Source: Metaphire vulgaris
Lineage: Eukaryota; Annelida; Clitellata; Crassiclitellata; Megascolecidae
Direction: 5' to 3'
Length of the DNA stretch: 64,000 nt
NCBI GenBank assembly: GCA_018105865.1
Contig: CM030856.1
Span: 5,659,720-5,723,719, forward strand
Position 1 is the first letter of the stretch. Every line of letters begins with the position of its first letter. The translations under genes were made by a program, and so were the position numbers. Positions 25,378 to 49,097 of this stretch are shown in pieces. The notes under the pieces are model-generated. The model was given only the letters and a program-made list of their open reading frames with translations, was not told where the DNA came from and ran no database searches.

Positions 25378-28009
25378 CGATGATGATGATGATACTGTAT
25401 GTATATATATATATGTATCTCTGTAGATATGTGGCAGTGTTCATACTTGTCTTTTGAGATCTTCTTTGACCTGTTCTTCTGTTTCCAAACGCATTCTGAG
25501 CGCTTCGTTTTCCTGTTGCGTCTTATTCAATGCTAAGCTAAAGTCGTCTTTAGCTTGAGACAGCTTCTCGTTCATTGATTTCTGGAAGCATCCAATAAAC
25601 GAACCCAGTCTCGATTATTAAACTGAAGGTTGCGAGTCTCGGAATTATATTGTGCATGTGTGCAGTGGCGGCTCCACATGGGGGCACGTGCCCCCATGCG
25701 ACCCCCTGTTGGGACCCTATACTTACTACTACGTACCTAGCAACAAATAGTTGACCTCCATGCCAGTCTAGAAGTTCCCACCCCAACGGCACCCCCTCCC
25801 CACTGACGTCAACAACTTCGTTTTTTACAAATAACCAAAAAATGAAATTTTCATGGAATACTATTCATTGCAACGGAAAAAAGCCTGACAAGCAAAAATG
25901 CAGTGTTGTATGAAGTACTCAGTTTGAGTACTCAAGTAAAAGTAAAAGTATTATGTCATTTATTTACTTAAGTAAAAGTAAAAGTACCTATGAAAATAGT
26001 TACTCAAGTAAAAGTAAAAAAGTACTCCCCAAAAAGTTACTTTTTAAGTAAAAAGTAAAAAGTACCGTGATAGACGGAATCGTCAACAGCTCCACATTAT
26101 CATGTTAGATCACATTTTTATTAGGGCCTAATCTTTTAATCAACATGCAGTAGCCTCAACAGTCAACACGTACATATATCAGGGCTGAAAAATGTGGTTT
26201 TAAAACCTAGGACTTTTAGGGTTTGAAAAAAAACAGCTGAAAAAGTCAAAATTTAGGCTTTTAGGGTTTTGTTCTATAAAAAGAAAAATGAAAACTCATA
26301 TTTAATGTTCTTAAAGTTTTTTACTCTCTGCAGACAGAGAAACATACGTGTGGCACGAATTTCGAGAAAGGTTTATACTTTATGGGCTTTGACATGCGAG
26401 AAGAGTATAGCAAATGGTTAACCTAAAAATCGAAATTTTATCTTTATAAACCTAGGGTTTTCCAGCCTTGACACATAGGCCCTATACACCATTAACTTCT
26501 ACATTAGCAGCGTCAAAAGTAGCCAGAGCTTGTTGTTCATTCTAACAACCTTGCTTTGGGACTAAGTAAGTACCCAAGCTGGGAATAATTAAACACCGTG
26601 TTTGAACAGCAACAAAAGTAAATGCAACGAAAGTTGGCGATGAGAAATTTTACTTGTAACGAGACGATGAAAAAGACATAATGTAACGAAGTAAAAGTAC
26701 TAATATTTAAATAAAAAATAATTACTTCGTTACAAGTAAAAAGTACTCTGCAAATTGTGTACTTCGTTACAGTGTGAAGTACTCATAATTGTACTTAAGT
26801 ATTGTAACGCGTTACTTCTACTTCGTTACCGCGCAACAGTGCAAAAATGTCATCACCACCACATTTTGAAACTTGATGAGCAAAACAGGGAGAAAAGGTC
26901 TCATCACCGCAAAAATAATAGCCTTCTAAACATTTTTGGGGGAACCGTCACTGATCTTGGGGGGAGGGTCAAAATTTTTTGGCATAATTATAGGGAGTCA
27001 CTGAAAGTTTGACAGTTGTTGACAAGCGAGAGAGGGGGTCAAAAATTGCCCAAAATTGTTAAAGTGATTAATGGACAGCCCATTTATTTTTCCCTTGTCA
27101 CCTACAAATACCACGATGCATATATGCAATTTTAAATGTAAAAAGATCTCCTGTCATTTTATCTTCGGCTTTTGCCAACTGAGCAACCGAGAAGTACTTA
27201 TTTACCATACAGAGTTAATTAAGAGGTTCGACATTTTAAGTATATCGGTATATACCCCCCCAAAAAATCAGGTTACCTTAAATGTTTTAATTGTTTTTAA
27301 AGATTTTCAGAGTTTTTAAAGATTTATACCCCCATCCAATCACATTATACCCCACAAATCAAATTCCTGGCTATGCTACCATAGTCCAGGGAGGAATTTA
27401 ATTTAGTTGTGGCTTGAGTCAACTAAATTCGGAGACTGATTTTACGCCTGAAATTAAAGCATTCCTGACACTTCTACATAGTTAGGCCACTAGTTTCGAC
27501 AGACAAACCAGTTGTGCCGAAGTGTCTTGGAGACATCTTTGCAGGTATTCGTTCTCAGCGGTCATTGTTTGGAGCTCTTCGTGTTTCGAACGCCGCAGTC
27601 TTTCGAATTCCGTCTGTTAGTCACATTCCACATATATTCCAACGTCTCTAGTCTAATCTGATGATTCGCATCTAGGCTAGATTACGTACTAGAGCAGCTA
27701 TCACAATATAACTACTACGCCACAACCGCAAATCACACTTCTATAGGAAATAGAAGCTACGCCCCAAAATCTTCGCTAATTTTAAAATTATTCCAATAAA
27801 GAGTCCCATTAGATCTCTTTACAAGTTTCAAAATAAAATTTCCGTTTCCCATAACAGACGCACACACACATACACACAGGCCACATTTGTTCTGGCATGA
27901 GGGTCAGTGTAGAAAGTTTAGAAAATTTTGCATATCCTTGTTTCCTTCCTTCTGGACAGAAGACCTCATTACTACTGTTTAGACAATGATGATGATGATG
28001 ATGATGATG

Positions 28010-28108
<99 letters not shown>

Positions 28109-28500
28109 TGATTTAAAGTGGGGTACTTGTCGGTTAATTCACCTCCAACTTAACTCTAACCCAAACCCTAACACTAACCCCAAACCTAACCCTAATCCAA
28201 ACCCAAACCAACCCTATTGGCGGTGAATTAACCGACAAGACCCCAACGTGGTTTAGGCGACTGTGTAGGCCTGTGTGAAAACCACTATAGTATCTCAAAC
28301 TATAATTTTAAAAGTTACTGGCTAAAGTGTTACTTGGTAACATGCTGCAAGTTGTACCAATATTTTCTACCAGCTGATAGGCCTAGCCCCTATACCTGGA
28401 CGCAGTAGAATTCTGGTGTCCAGTCGTCTCCAGTCGCCAAGTTAAGATGTCCACCTGGAAAAGTGGCGTCCGCCTCGTTCTCTTCCACTGTTGTCATCAT
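9896..28500 (-). CDS. ANKRD26/CCDC144-like coiled-coil protein, 18-exon model
   Basis: Minus-strand model with exons, 5' to 3': 28500-28396, 27613-27509, 25581-25447, 23739-23710, 21986-21930, 21352-21233, 18416-18370, 17675-17552, 16925-16737, 16397-16176, 15542-15417, 14796-14723, 14326-14257, 13781-13701, 12767-12705, 11753-11538, 10947-10775, 10361-9896. All introns are GT-AG and all phases agree; the CDS is 2,403 nt, 800 aa. Most of the product is heptad-rich coiled coil. The last third resembles vertebrate ANKRD26/CCDC144: a segment with EIHAFMKEQMKAREELDRLR, then an LRRSYVQL helix, a Gly-rich linker and a final helix SLVQKVLCHLDRSIAKHLEK. ANKRD26 acts at centriole distal appendages; the same role here is inference. 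No ankyrin repeats are seen: the first exon has an in-frame TGA 11 codons before ATG, and the PDZRN-like gene ends only 1.9 kb upstream. Exon 4 (30 nt) and the last two boundaries are the least certain. Confidence 0.75.
10497..10680. mobile_element. MITE, CAGGGATATTTTTACACC family
   Basis: Left end cagggatatttttacacctc, right end atcctagaaataaccctg, with the exact duplication ATCTGGTC at 10489-10496 and 10681-10688. It lies in the last intron of the coiled-coil gene. Confidence 0.9.
10775..10947 (-). CDS. coiled-coil gene, exon 17
   Basis: Encodes SESTQLRRSYVQLVSDKASL..., then a Gly/Pro/Ala linker. Two donors are possible: gtaaga at 10781 (phase 1) and gtacag at 10774 (phase 2). The second is chosen because it opens exon 18 in the frame that encodes the family-like C-terminal helix. 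With the first, the protein would stop at 10258-10260 (ending NDWEENR). Confidence 0.65.
11073..11105. repeat. (AATC)n microsatellite
   Basis: About eight AATC units, followed by acttctatggcgccactgtc. Confidence 0.85.
11538..11753 (-). CDS. coiled-coil gene, exon 16 (ANKRD26-like block)
   Basis: 72 aa between acceptor ccttttgcag and donor gtcgaa. The run ATRILEIHAFMKEQMKAREE followed by LDRLRGLNEQEMRQYY has the layout of the vertebrate ANKRD26/CCDC144 block that carries EVNxFLQxQAxxQExLEQxR. This exon is the main basis for the family name. Confidence 0.8.
11770..11940. repeat. (GAA)n(GAT)n microsatellite
   Basis: GAA units followed by interrupted GAT units, intronic between coiled-coil exons 15 and 16. 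Asp-, Met- and His-rich ORFs here come from the repeat. Confidence 0.9.
12283..12465. mobile_element. degenerate hAT-like MITE, CAGTGGCGGCTC family
   Basis: Left end cagtggcggctccaccgggg and body motifs (gttgggaccctatacttaat, acaaatggttgg) are intact. The right end ggagccggtgg is decayed and no duplication is visible. Confidence 0.75.
12705..12767 (-). CDS. coiled-coil gene, exon 15
   Basis: 21 aa (KEALEEKIGKVRAEKELLSY...) between acceptor gatgtcag and donor gtacac, phase 0. Confidence 0.75.
12980..13284. mobile_element. hAT-like MITE, CAGTGGCGGTTCCACG family
   Basis: Ends cagtggcggttccacgtggg and cctgggaccgccactg. Flanks ccggtagt (12972-12979) and ccggcagt (13285-13292) match in 7 of 8 bases. 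It holds the ccttttttgcttgtc core at about 13103-13123. Sister copies are at 36422 and 50703. Confidence 0.85.
13330..13435. repeat. GGGTTGGGTT-type repeat
   Basis: Runs of gggttgggttgggtc. Related ACCCAACCC or GGGTTGGG blocks occur at 42540-42810, 45480-45560 and 47515-47700, so it is a dispersed family of unknown type. Confidence 0.55.
13701..13781 (-). CDS. coiled-coil gene, exon 14
   Basis: 27 aa (ELELIAADATKRLEEKASKA...) between acceptor ttggctaag and donor gtctgt, phase 0. Confidence 0.7.
14080..14206. mobile_element. truncated MITE, CAGGGATATTTTTACACC family (reverse)
   Basis: Begins cagggttatttctagaatta and ends gtaaaaatatctctg. It is shorter than other copies, with no target duplication found. 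Confidence 0.65.
14257..14326 (-). CDS. coiled-coil gene, exon 13
   Basis: 70 nt (NATLTKDSTSLKDQLKKSQK...) between acceptor ttctatag and the consensus donor gtaagt. The entry phase completes AAG with exon 12. Confidence 0.8.
14723..14796 (-). CDS. coiled-coil gene, exon 12
   Basis: 74 nt (KTLDRNRSEAEIKEIASKLS...) between acceptor ttattag and donor gtcagt. It ends in phase 2, matching exon 13. Confidence 0.8.
15021..15194. repeat. ATT-type microsatellite
   Basis: Interrupted ATT/ATC units in the intron between coiled-coil exons 11 and 12. Confidence 0.9.
15417..15542 (-). CDS. coiled-coil gene, exon 11
   Basis: 42 aa (VQGCLAVGESFRRLQEENLW...) between acceptor caacgcag and donor gtaaga, phase 0. 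Confidence 0.8.
15690..15905 (-). mobile_element. tRNA-derived SINE with CAT repeats
   Basis: Read on the minus strand, 15776-15700 carries a pol III A-box (tggcagagtgggttaggcgc) and B-box (gcgaggttcaacctc) spaced as in a tRNA, without a foldable acceptor stem. A CAT-rich microsatellite (15780-15905) abuts it. Confidence 0.6.
15919..16006. repeat. tandem array of about 14 bp
   Basis: About six imperfect units like tttgggtcattatt, giving Gly-His-Tyr type frames that are not genes. Confidence 0.85.
16118..16170. repeat. (GA)n microsatellite
   Basis: About 26 GA units, six bases from the proposed donor of coiled-coil exon 10. Confidence 0.95.
16176..16397 (-). CDS. coiled-coil gene, exon 10
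   Basis: 74 aa: a helix (SKKRLEDEVEEMKRQMDRRT), then an Arg-rich stretch, an Asp run (DDVDDDDD) and FGEMKPGEQ, acceptor tctaaaag. The chosen donor gttcgt keeps phase 0 but is weak, and a long (GA)n tract begins only six bases downstream on the genomic strand. Confidence 0.65.
16437..16709. mobile_element. MITE, CAGTGGCGTAGCC family
   Basis: Left end caggtggcgtagcc, right end ggctacgccactg. It contains cctgacaagcaaaaaagttc, the shared core in reverse orientation. No exact duplication is seen. Confidence 0.7.
16737..16925 (-). CDS. coiled-coil gene, exon 9
   Basis: 63 aa (LKSSVEDRLKEQKELIEEMT...) between acceptor gattttcag and donor gtgagc. Classic charged coiled coil and one of the most secure exons. 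Confidence 0.85.
16985..17037 (-). repeat. microsatellite-linked flank repeat, reverse
   Basis: Reads gtggttctcacacagggcag then cactgaaccactttaaaccc, the reverse complement of the block found beside AAT arrays elsewhere. It is interrupted by the MITE at 17041. Confidence 0.65.
17041..17225. mobile_element. hAT-like MITE, CAGTGGCGGCTC family
   Basis: Left end cagtggcggctcc, right end ggagccgccacgg (last bases mutated). Exact duplication GTTATATT at 17033-17040 and 17226-17233. Confidence 0.85.
17334..17446 (-). rRNA. 5S rRNA-like sequence (pseudogene or 5S-derived SINE)
   Basis: On the minus strand the segment contains the conserved 5S internal blocks gaacaccgaagttaagcaac, ggttagtacttggacgggtg and accgtcccaggat in order and spacing. 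The 5' roughly 25 nt and the 3' end do not look like an intact 5S gene and the terminal stem is not evident, so it is probably a degenerate copy or the head of a 5S-derived SINE. It is intronic in the coiled-coil gene. Confidence 0.6.
17552..17675 (-). CDS. coiled-coil gene, exon 8
   Basis: 124 nt encoding IEDLQNLVNSVQRKFGDEQQ... up to MTEKER, acceptor cccggtag, donor gtgagc. The entry phase matches exon 7. Confidence 0.85.
17990..18148. mobile_element. MITE, CAGGGGCGTAGC family
   Basis: Ends caggggcgtagcgacgaggg and ttcctggctacgcccctg. Flanks atcatacc and ccatgacc share 6 of 8 bases. Confidence 0.8.
18250..18343. repeat. (AAT)n microsatellite
   Basis: About 30 AAT units just upstream, in the transcript sense, of the intron next to coiled-coil exon 7. 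Confidence 0.95.
18370..18416 (-). CDS. coiled-coil gene, exon 7
   Basis: 47 nt (EENIKLQVKVDALNE plus AG) between acceptor ttgaaacag and donor gtattc. It ends in phase 2 and joins exon 8, which starts with the A that completes AGA (Arg). Confidence 0.75.
19079..19760. repeat. polypyrimidine minisatellite
   Basis: C/T-rich sequence built from variants of ccctctcccaatcgccc and ccaacccattccggccc. It yields long Pro-rich (plus) and Gly-rich (minus) ORFs that are not genes. Confidence 0.9.
20605..20836 (+). repeat. four 58-bp tandem repeats
   Basis: Units start at 20605, 20663, 20721 and 20779 and differ at only a few bases. The unit contains tgcatttgcgcaaaatcggg. The array ends inside the Helitron-like 3' hairpin. 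Confidence 0.95.
21097..21171. repeat. (AT)n(AC)n microsatellite
   Basis: AT units flanking an ACAC tract. Confidence 0.9.
21233..21352 (-). CDS. coiled-coil gene, exon 6
   Basis: 40 aa (LKLLKITTESRESQLSRLQK...) between acceptor cgtgagcag and donor gtacgt. The SQLSRLQKDFE...YYVEQFRN pattern is reminiscent of the ANKRD26 mid-coiled-coil. Confidence 0.8.
21419..21592. repeat. two AAT microsatellites with shared flank
   Basis: AAT runs at 21419-21464 and 21529-21592 flank acgcagtcgccttccgcgga, whose reverse complement also lies beside the AAT array near 8073. Confidence 0.85.
21930..21986 (-). CDS. coiled-coil gene, exon 5
   Basis: 19 aa (RIEEKERELREELHRQTTE) between acceptor tctatttcag and donor gtctga, phase 0, strongly helical and charged. 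Confidence 0.75.
22019..22924. mobile_element. 906-bp hAT element, CAGGGGTGCACAACC termini
   Basis: Perfect 15-bp inverted termini (caggggtgcacaacc and ggttgtgcacccctg) and an exact 8-bp duplication GGCTATAG at 22011-22018 and 22925-22932. The subterminal gggccac repeats are typical of hAT/Charlie-type elements. The interior is AT-rich with no transposase frame left. It sits in the intron just upstream of coiled-coil exon 5. Confidence 0.95.
23216..23293. repeat. tandem repeat of cgattcatcgaccac
   Basis: About five units of 12-16 bp. Confidence 0.85.
23310..23476. mobile_element. MITE fragment with GGATCCGCCTCTG-like end
   Basis: The right end gccgaataccctagatccgc ctctg is also seen at 63765-63810. 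It contains two copies of the gacctttttttgcttg core (23320-23342, 23383-23414). Boundaries are approximate. Confidence 0.5.
23710..23739 (-). CDS. coiled-coil gene, 30-nt exon 4 (tentative)
   Basis: Ten codons, DSKESSDSEQ, between acceptor cctttctaag and donor gtcagt. It keeps the frame but is so short that only a transcript could confirm it. Confidence 0.45.
24139..24240. repeat. AAT microsatellite plus flank repeat
   Basis: AAT units are followed by gatttaaagtggtttaggag and a cctgtgtgaaaaccgctgta block, the dispersed flank described elsewhere. Confidence 0.75.
25337..25392. repeat. (GAT)n microsatellite
   Basis: About 18 GAT units. Confidence 0.95.
25447..25581 (-). CDS. coiled-coil gene, exon 3
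   Basis: 45 aa (KSMNEKLSQAKDDFSLALNK...) between acceptor gcttccag and donor gtatga, phase 0 both sides, coiled coil. Confidence 0.8.
25663..25805. mobile_element. degenerate hAT-like MITE, CAGTGGCGGCTC family
   Basis: Left end cagtggcggctcc and the gttgggaccctatacttact body are clear. The right end is reduced to cactg and no duplication remains. Confidence 0.65.
25901..26841. mobile_element. Tol2-like hAT element, non-autonomous
   Basis: The left end is cagtgttgtatgaagtactc and the right end ccgcgcaacagtg; the exact duplication CAAAAATG lies at 25893-25900 and 26842-26849. Both subterminal regions consist of repeated aagtaaaagta and gtactcaagt motifs, as in the ends of Tol2 and related hAT transposons. 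The 941-bp length and absence of an ORF make it a deletion derivative. It is intronic in the coiled-coil gene. Confidence 0.9.
27232..27385. mobile_element. truncated MITE, CAGGGGCGTAGC family
   Basis: Retains tatatcggtatataccccc and the right part ending tcctggctatgctacc. The left terminus is missing. Confidence 0.6.
27509..27613 (-). CDS. coiled-coil gene, exon 2
   Basis: 35 aa (TEFERLRRSKHEELQTMTAE...) between acceptor actaacag and donor gtttgt, phase 0 on both sides, strong heptad pattern. Confidence 0.75.
27986..28108. repeat. (GAT)n(AAT)n microsatellite
   Basis: GAT units followed by about 33 AAT units, next to the flank repeat at 28108-28300. Confidence 0.95.
28122..28245. mobile_element. 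small inverted-repeat element with telomere-like filling
   Basis: Arms ggggtacttgtcggttaatt and aattaaccgacaagacccc are inverted repeats continuing into caccTcc/ggcggtg. Between them lie degenerate CCCTAA-type units (accctaacactaacccc and similar). It interrupts the microsatellite flank repeat (28108-28121 continues at 28250). Confidence 0.65.
28396..28500 (-). CDS. coiled-coil gene, exon 1 (start)
   Basis: Encodes 35 aa beginning MMTTVEENEADATF and ending EFYCVQ before the donor gtatag. An in-frame TGA lies 11 codons upstream of the first ATG, which supports this start unless an upstream exon exists. It is acidic and not coiled coil. Confidence 0.6.
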
Positions 28501-28976
28501 GCTGTCTCGACGGTCAACGCGCCTCCAATGTCAAGAAAGTCTTTGCAAATTTCGACGAAAATTTCCGTTTCTTTTCGCATCGAAACAACATTAAACCACC
28601 GTTTGTGCTATTAGAGTTCAAAACAGATCCGAATATTAGGCTATACTGTAGCGGCGGCGTCATATACAGTGATGTCATAAACGTCAGTTATTATTATCGT
28701 TATTATTACCGTATGTTAATTAAGAGGTTCTGAGATCATTTTAAAATCTAAAATTGTCGCTCGAATAGTTTTTTTCGTGAAAACTGCGAGGGCTTACTCT
28801 GGGCGTTTAAGCAAAGGCGACGATATATATTCTAATAATAATACTACTACTAATAATAATGATAATATTCAGTTAATGTTTAACTTCCAAAATACTTTGA
28901 CTACGATCTAATAGCTGTACAAGACCAATCTAGTATCGTATAGTAGCCTACTTAAATTTATTTTAAAAGAATTTAC

Positions 28977-28991
28977 AACAACAACAACAAC

Positions 28992-29031
<40 letters not shown>

Positions 29032-29077
29032 TTTTTGTTGTTGATGATTGATGATGATGATGGTTATGATGATGATG

Positions 29078-29120
<43 letters not shown>

Positions 29121-29150
29121 TAATAATAATAACAACATTGCTGTTGTTGT

Positions 29151-29203
<53 letters not shown>

Positions 29204-29224
29204 ACGACGACGACGATGATGATG

Positions 29225-29281
<57 letters not shown>

Positions 29282-29330
29282 TAGCACGAGTTTAGAATGG
29301 TTCAGTAGGATCTGCCCTGTGTGAAAAAAC
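28977..29330. repeat. compound microsatellite with flank repeat
   Basis: AAC, AAT, GCT, GAT and GAC units for about 300 bp, then gagtttagaatggttcagta and ggatctgccctgtgtgaaaa, the dispersed flank block. Confidence 0.9.
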
Positions 29331-29531
29331 ATCCCAATTAGGCTTAGGGCCTAGAACTTTTGTGCTGAAACAAAGTTATCTGAGAGGATAGAGACCAAAT
29401 GTATTTCTCTCCCGTGTGAATCAACGACCAGCGACAGATAACATGTCGACACGCCAAATGACGATTACCCTTACTTCGCGCAAATTACTGCTGATGCCCC
29501 TAAACGCCTAATTGTTTTCGAGCGGTTTCAA

Positions 29532-29533
<2 letters not shown>

Positions 29534-29571
<38 letters not shown>
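29534..29571. repeat. (AT)n microsatellite
   Basis: About 19 AT units between the PDZRN-like gene and the start of the coiled-coil gene. Confidence 0.95.
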
Positions 29572-29575
<4 letters not shown>

Positions 29576-30059
29576 CCATCCAACTGTTCAACTATTTTTT
29601 CAATACAGCGTTTATACATACAAATTAACAATTAAAATTAACCTTGATAGAAGTTTAATTGTACTCTACTCTATTGTACTCAAACTCTATTGTGCAATCA
29701 TTGTACAATACAATAGAGTCTGTTTAGATTAAAACAACCTTTTTGGTTTATAATATAATGTTGATTAATAATTTACTTTGTTAACTTTAATAGTTCTTTG
29801 ACTTGAGTTGATTTGATGTTGTTGAGAAATAAACGATCTAAACTTCCCTAACATCGCAACTCAATTTATAATAATTAGAACCCCCCAGAACCCGTTGGGA
29901 GAGCTCAGGACGGCCCCGATTTCCCTTGGTCGAACCTGGAAATGCATGTCTTTAGAAACCTTGGTGCACCCACTATTGTGGGACCCTGGACACGGGAGAG
30001 ATTCTTTTAGTAGGCCCCAGGCCATCGCATTATATTTTCACGGATCTGAATATATCGGT

Positions 30060-30295
30060 CAGAGGCTTAGCAGCCACATGGACAACCTGGCCAAATGCCA
30101 AGGGCCCCCGACCTGCAAAGGGCCCCCGACCCGAGACAAAACTTTTTTTCTCGCAAAGTTGTAAAGTTATCAGATCGAAAGACTGACAAGCAAAAAAAGG
30201 TCGTCAACATTTTCGCAAACTTGTCGGGTCGTCTCTGGAAAGGGCCCCCTGCTCGTTATTCGCCAAGGACCCACGAGCATATTGCTAGGCCACTG
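30060..30295. mobile_element. hAT-like MITE, CAGAGGCTTAGCA family
   Basis: Ends cagaggcttagca and tgctaggccactg are imperfect inverted repeats; exact duplication ATATCGGT at 30052-30059 and 30296-30303. It includes ctgacaagcaaaaaaaggtc, the shared core in reverse. It lies 71 bp downstream of the PDZRN-like stop codon, so it may be part of that 3' UTR. Confidence 0.9.
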
Positions 30296-30365
30296 ATATC
30301 GGTCATTGTGCATTATACGTAAGACAGATACAGAAGCCATTGACGTAACTGGAGCACGATTAACG

Positions 30366-46294
<15,929 letters not shown>

Positions 46295-46399
46295 CTGGGT
46301 TACGTCAGAATGTTCATTTCTCTAAATTAATACAAAGATAAAATTATGCTTGGCTAACATCAACAAGTGCAAAAGATGATAATCGATGATACGTTGTGG

Positions 46400-46594
46400 C
46401 AGATATATTTTTACACCCCCTAACATCCACCCCTCCCCAACACCCCCTTCCCCCCAATTTGAGGTCGACACCCTCTCCCAAATTTGGTAATGTGACAATG
46501 GTATGCATACAAAATGCATATTACTTAGCTCCGGACACCCCAATTTGAGGTCGACACTCCCCCCCCCAAATTCACAATCCTAGAAATATCCCTG
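46400..46594. mobile_element. MITE, CAGGGATATTTTTACACC family
   Basis: Ends cagatatatttttacacccc and cctagaaatatccctg; exact duplication CGTTGTGG at 46392-46399 and 46595-46602. Confidence 0.9.
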
Positions 46595-47230
46595 CGTTGT
46601 GGTTTCCTCCTAGACTACTGTTTAAAAATCGCGCGTTGACCTAGTGTGAACGGATGAATTCGGCAACGCATGTTAATCAAAGCAATGGACATAAGTGGAA
46701 TTCTGACAACTGAGTCTCGGAGGTAACATGCTGACAGCACAAAATTCTCTTACAAGAGACAAAAACTCTTTTAAAAAGCTGTGAAACGTATTGTATAGTA
46801 AGAATTCCTTTTACATTAATGGCAATGGATAAAACACTGCACCCCAACGCCCCCCCGACTTGCCAAATCCTGGAGCCGCCACTTCGTTGGACAGCGACTA
46901 GTGAGTAGTGAATCCCTGTAACTGCAAATCAAGTCTTTGCATCACATGACACCCTTCTCTCCTACCCCAGCCCCCAACCCCGAAAATCAATTCACTGCCA
47001 GCAGCGGTTTGTCCGAGCATCAACGGTCGTCTACGCTTTCTCTGAATCCGCTCCCCAACGGCGGCCGACGACAGTGAGGTGCTGCTTGAGACGGTCTTCA
47101 ACCATCCAAGTGGTCATAATCTCCCCGGCAGAATACGCGGCAGCAGCAGCAGCAGCAGCATCACCGACCGGCCGCCGTATCCACCGAAGCCTCTGGAATG
47201 ACCCCACTCGTCCGTTGCACCAACCCACCA

Positions 47231-47276
47231 CCACCACCACCACCACCCACCACCACCACCACCACCACCACCACCC
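47231..47276. repeat. (CCA)n microsatellite
   Basis: About 15 CCA units with one interruption. Confidence 0.95.
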
Positions 47277-47306
47277 CACCAAAACCATTTCCATTATCAT
47301 TAGCAG

Positions 47307-47360
47307 GCAAATGGATCATCAGAAGACAGCGCAGTCCGTCTGGAGAACGAAGCCATGCAG
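47307..47360 (+). CDS. coding-like exon, unassigned
   Basis: 18 codons, ANGSSEDSAVRLENEAMQ, flanked by acceptor tcattagcag and donor gtgcaa, phase 0. A further plus-strand coding-like stretch lies at 47050-47200. No gene is recognised, and it could be chance. Confidence 0.25.
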
Positions 47361-47699
47361 GTGCAACTCATCTCACAAATCCTCTTGATTATTTTCCATT
47401 TCCCTTCCCATACTTCTGTCGGCACCATATGCCGTTATGCGTATTTTTATGGGGCGATTTTGAATTCATTTAAGAATGAATGTCTCTATAGTTCGCTCGG
47501 TTGAGTCAGTTATGTCCATGGGTCCATTTTTTAGAACTCAACCCACGCCGGCATTAGGGTTACTTGACCAAACCAACCCAGCCCACCGTAATAAATACAT
47601 TGCAATTTCTTGAACCATGAGTCCATGAGTTATTTTCTGACCCAACTCAACCCACCATGAATATGATAAAGTCTGATCCAATCCAACCCATGGGAGGCA

Positions 47700-47870
47700 T
47701 AGGCGGATTTTATTAAAGGCTAGGATAGGCTTAAGCCTACTAAGCCAACTAATCCCACCAAAACAAAAAAAAATGTTTTTCCATCAACATCAGGTCTGTC
47801 GCGTGCTGGATGGCACCCCAGACCCCCATGCTAGCCTACCCAAATATTAAACTCTAAATCCGCCTATACC
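47700..47870. mobile_element. MITE, CATAGGYGGATTT family (reverse)
   Basis: Starts cataggcggattttattaaa and ends actctaaatccgcctata. It shares ctagcctacccaaatatta and gtcgcgtgctggatggca with the copy at 8693. Confidence 0.75.
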
Positions 47871-48039
47871 CATAGAATAACCCAACCCATGGACATCGCT
47901 GAGTCGAACGTCAGTTCTGTGTTGATGTGAACTCCAAATTCAAGTACTTCCCGTAATTTAATCGCAGATTATAAAAATATTTCTTCTTATGGAACGCTCT
48001 TAGAATAACAACGGCGATTTTAGAGCTTCGACCGGACTT

Positions 48040-48350
48040 CAAATGCAAGGGACCGTCCACAAATGACGTAACGCACTTAGGGGAAGGGGGTTCAAACATT
48101 TGTGACGATGTGTGACGACGGGGAAGGAGTGGTTCCGGAAATGTGACGTCACATAATACTACATTTTTAGGTGGCGACAGTTTTTTTCGCTTAAGATTTT
48201 TTCGAAAAGACGAGAAGAGGGGTTAACGCGTTGCGTGTCGTCATATTTGAGCGGGTCTGAGTCTAACTTTTTGTGACGACGTGTGACGAAGGGGTGGGGT
48301 CAAAAACTGCCAAAATCGCGTTACGTAATTTATGGATGGCCTCCAAGTGG
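48040..48350. repeat. possible inverted-repeat element
   Basis: gaccgtccacaaatgacgta at the left and gcgttacgtaatttatggat ggcc at the right are imperfect inverted repeats around tgtgacgacg blocks, suggesting another MITE-like unit. Confidence 0.45.
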
Positions 48351-48556
48351 CATGCAGAATCATCGACGAATAAAGCAATGCGTACTTTTGGTGGCGTCAG
48401 TTTCGCACCGATCATGGCCTTTAGGAGACATTAACTGCCCCCTCCCCCAAATGAAACGCAATGCGGCTGTTCATGCACCAAACGTTTTCGACGAAGCCGC
48501 CTAACCGGCTTTCTAAGCATCCCCAAGCCCCAGCAGTCATCAATCTTAAGCCTGAC

Positions 48557-48587
<31 letters not shown>

Positions 48588-49063
48588 CAGTTAAGCCAGA
48601 GGCGCAGGGAGCCCGAGGACTCTTGCCCCTCCTATTGAACGACCGCCTCCCCGTCCCCCCCCCCGAAGTTCCCCTCCCATACTTAAGCGTACGCATTTTG
48701 CATGTGTTGGTTTAGGAAAGTTGTTGCCCTCTCATGCGTAGAAGTTACCACCCCAACCCCCATAGGCGTCAATCTCGTGGGGGTCCGGACCATCACAAAA
48801 ATCTAGTTGTGATGGTCTATAAGGCATTGGACTCTCATAAAAATCTGAATAAATCTATATTGTACCCCGTTGTACGATTGTTTAATAAATTGTTGTGCTG
48901 CATAGATACTGTAATACACGTAGATATTATCAGCAAATGGTATTTTGGAACATTAATAAATAATAAGAATTATGCCAAAAGGGTTAGGGTTGGGTTACAA
49001 CAACAACAACAGGTGGACCCTCACAACTTTTACTACAGATCGACGCCACTGCCGCCTCTCACC

Positions 49064-49097
49064 GCCCCCGCTTGCTAAATGCTGGAGCCGCCACTGC
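49064..49097. mobile_element. right end of a CAGTGGCGGCTC-family MITE
   Basis: cttgctaaatgctggagccgccactg matches the right ends elsewhere. The left part may start near 48600 but is scrambled. Another orphan right end is at 46855-46882. Confidence 0.6.
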
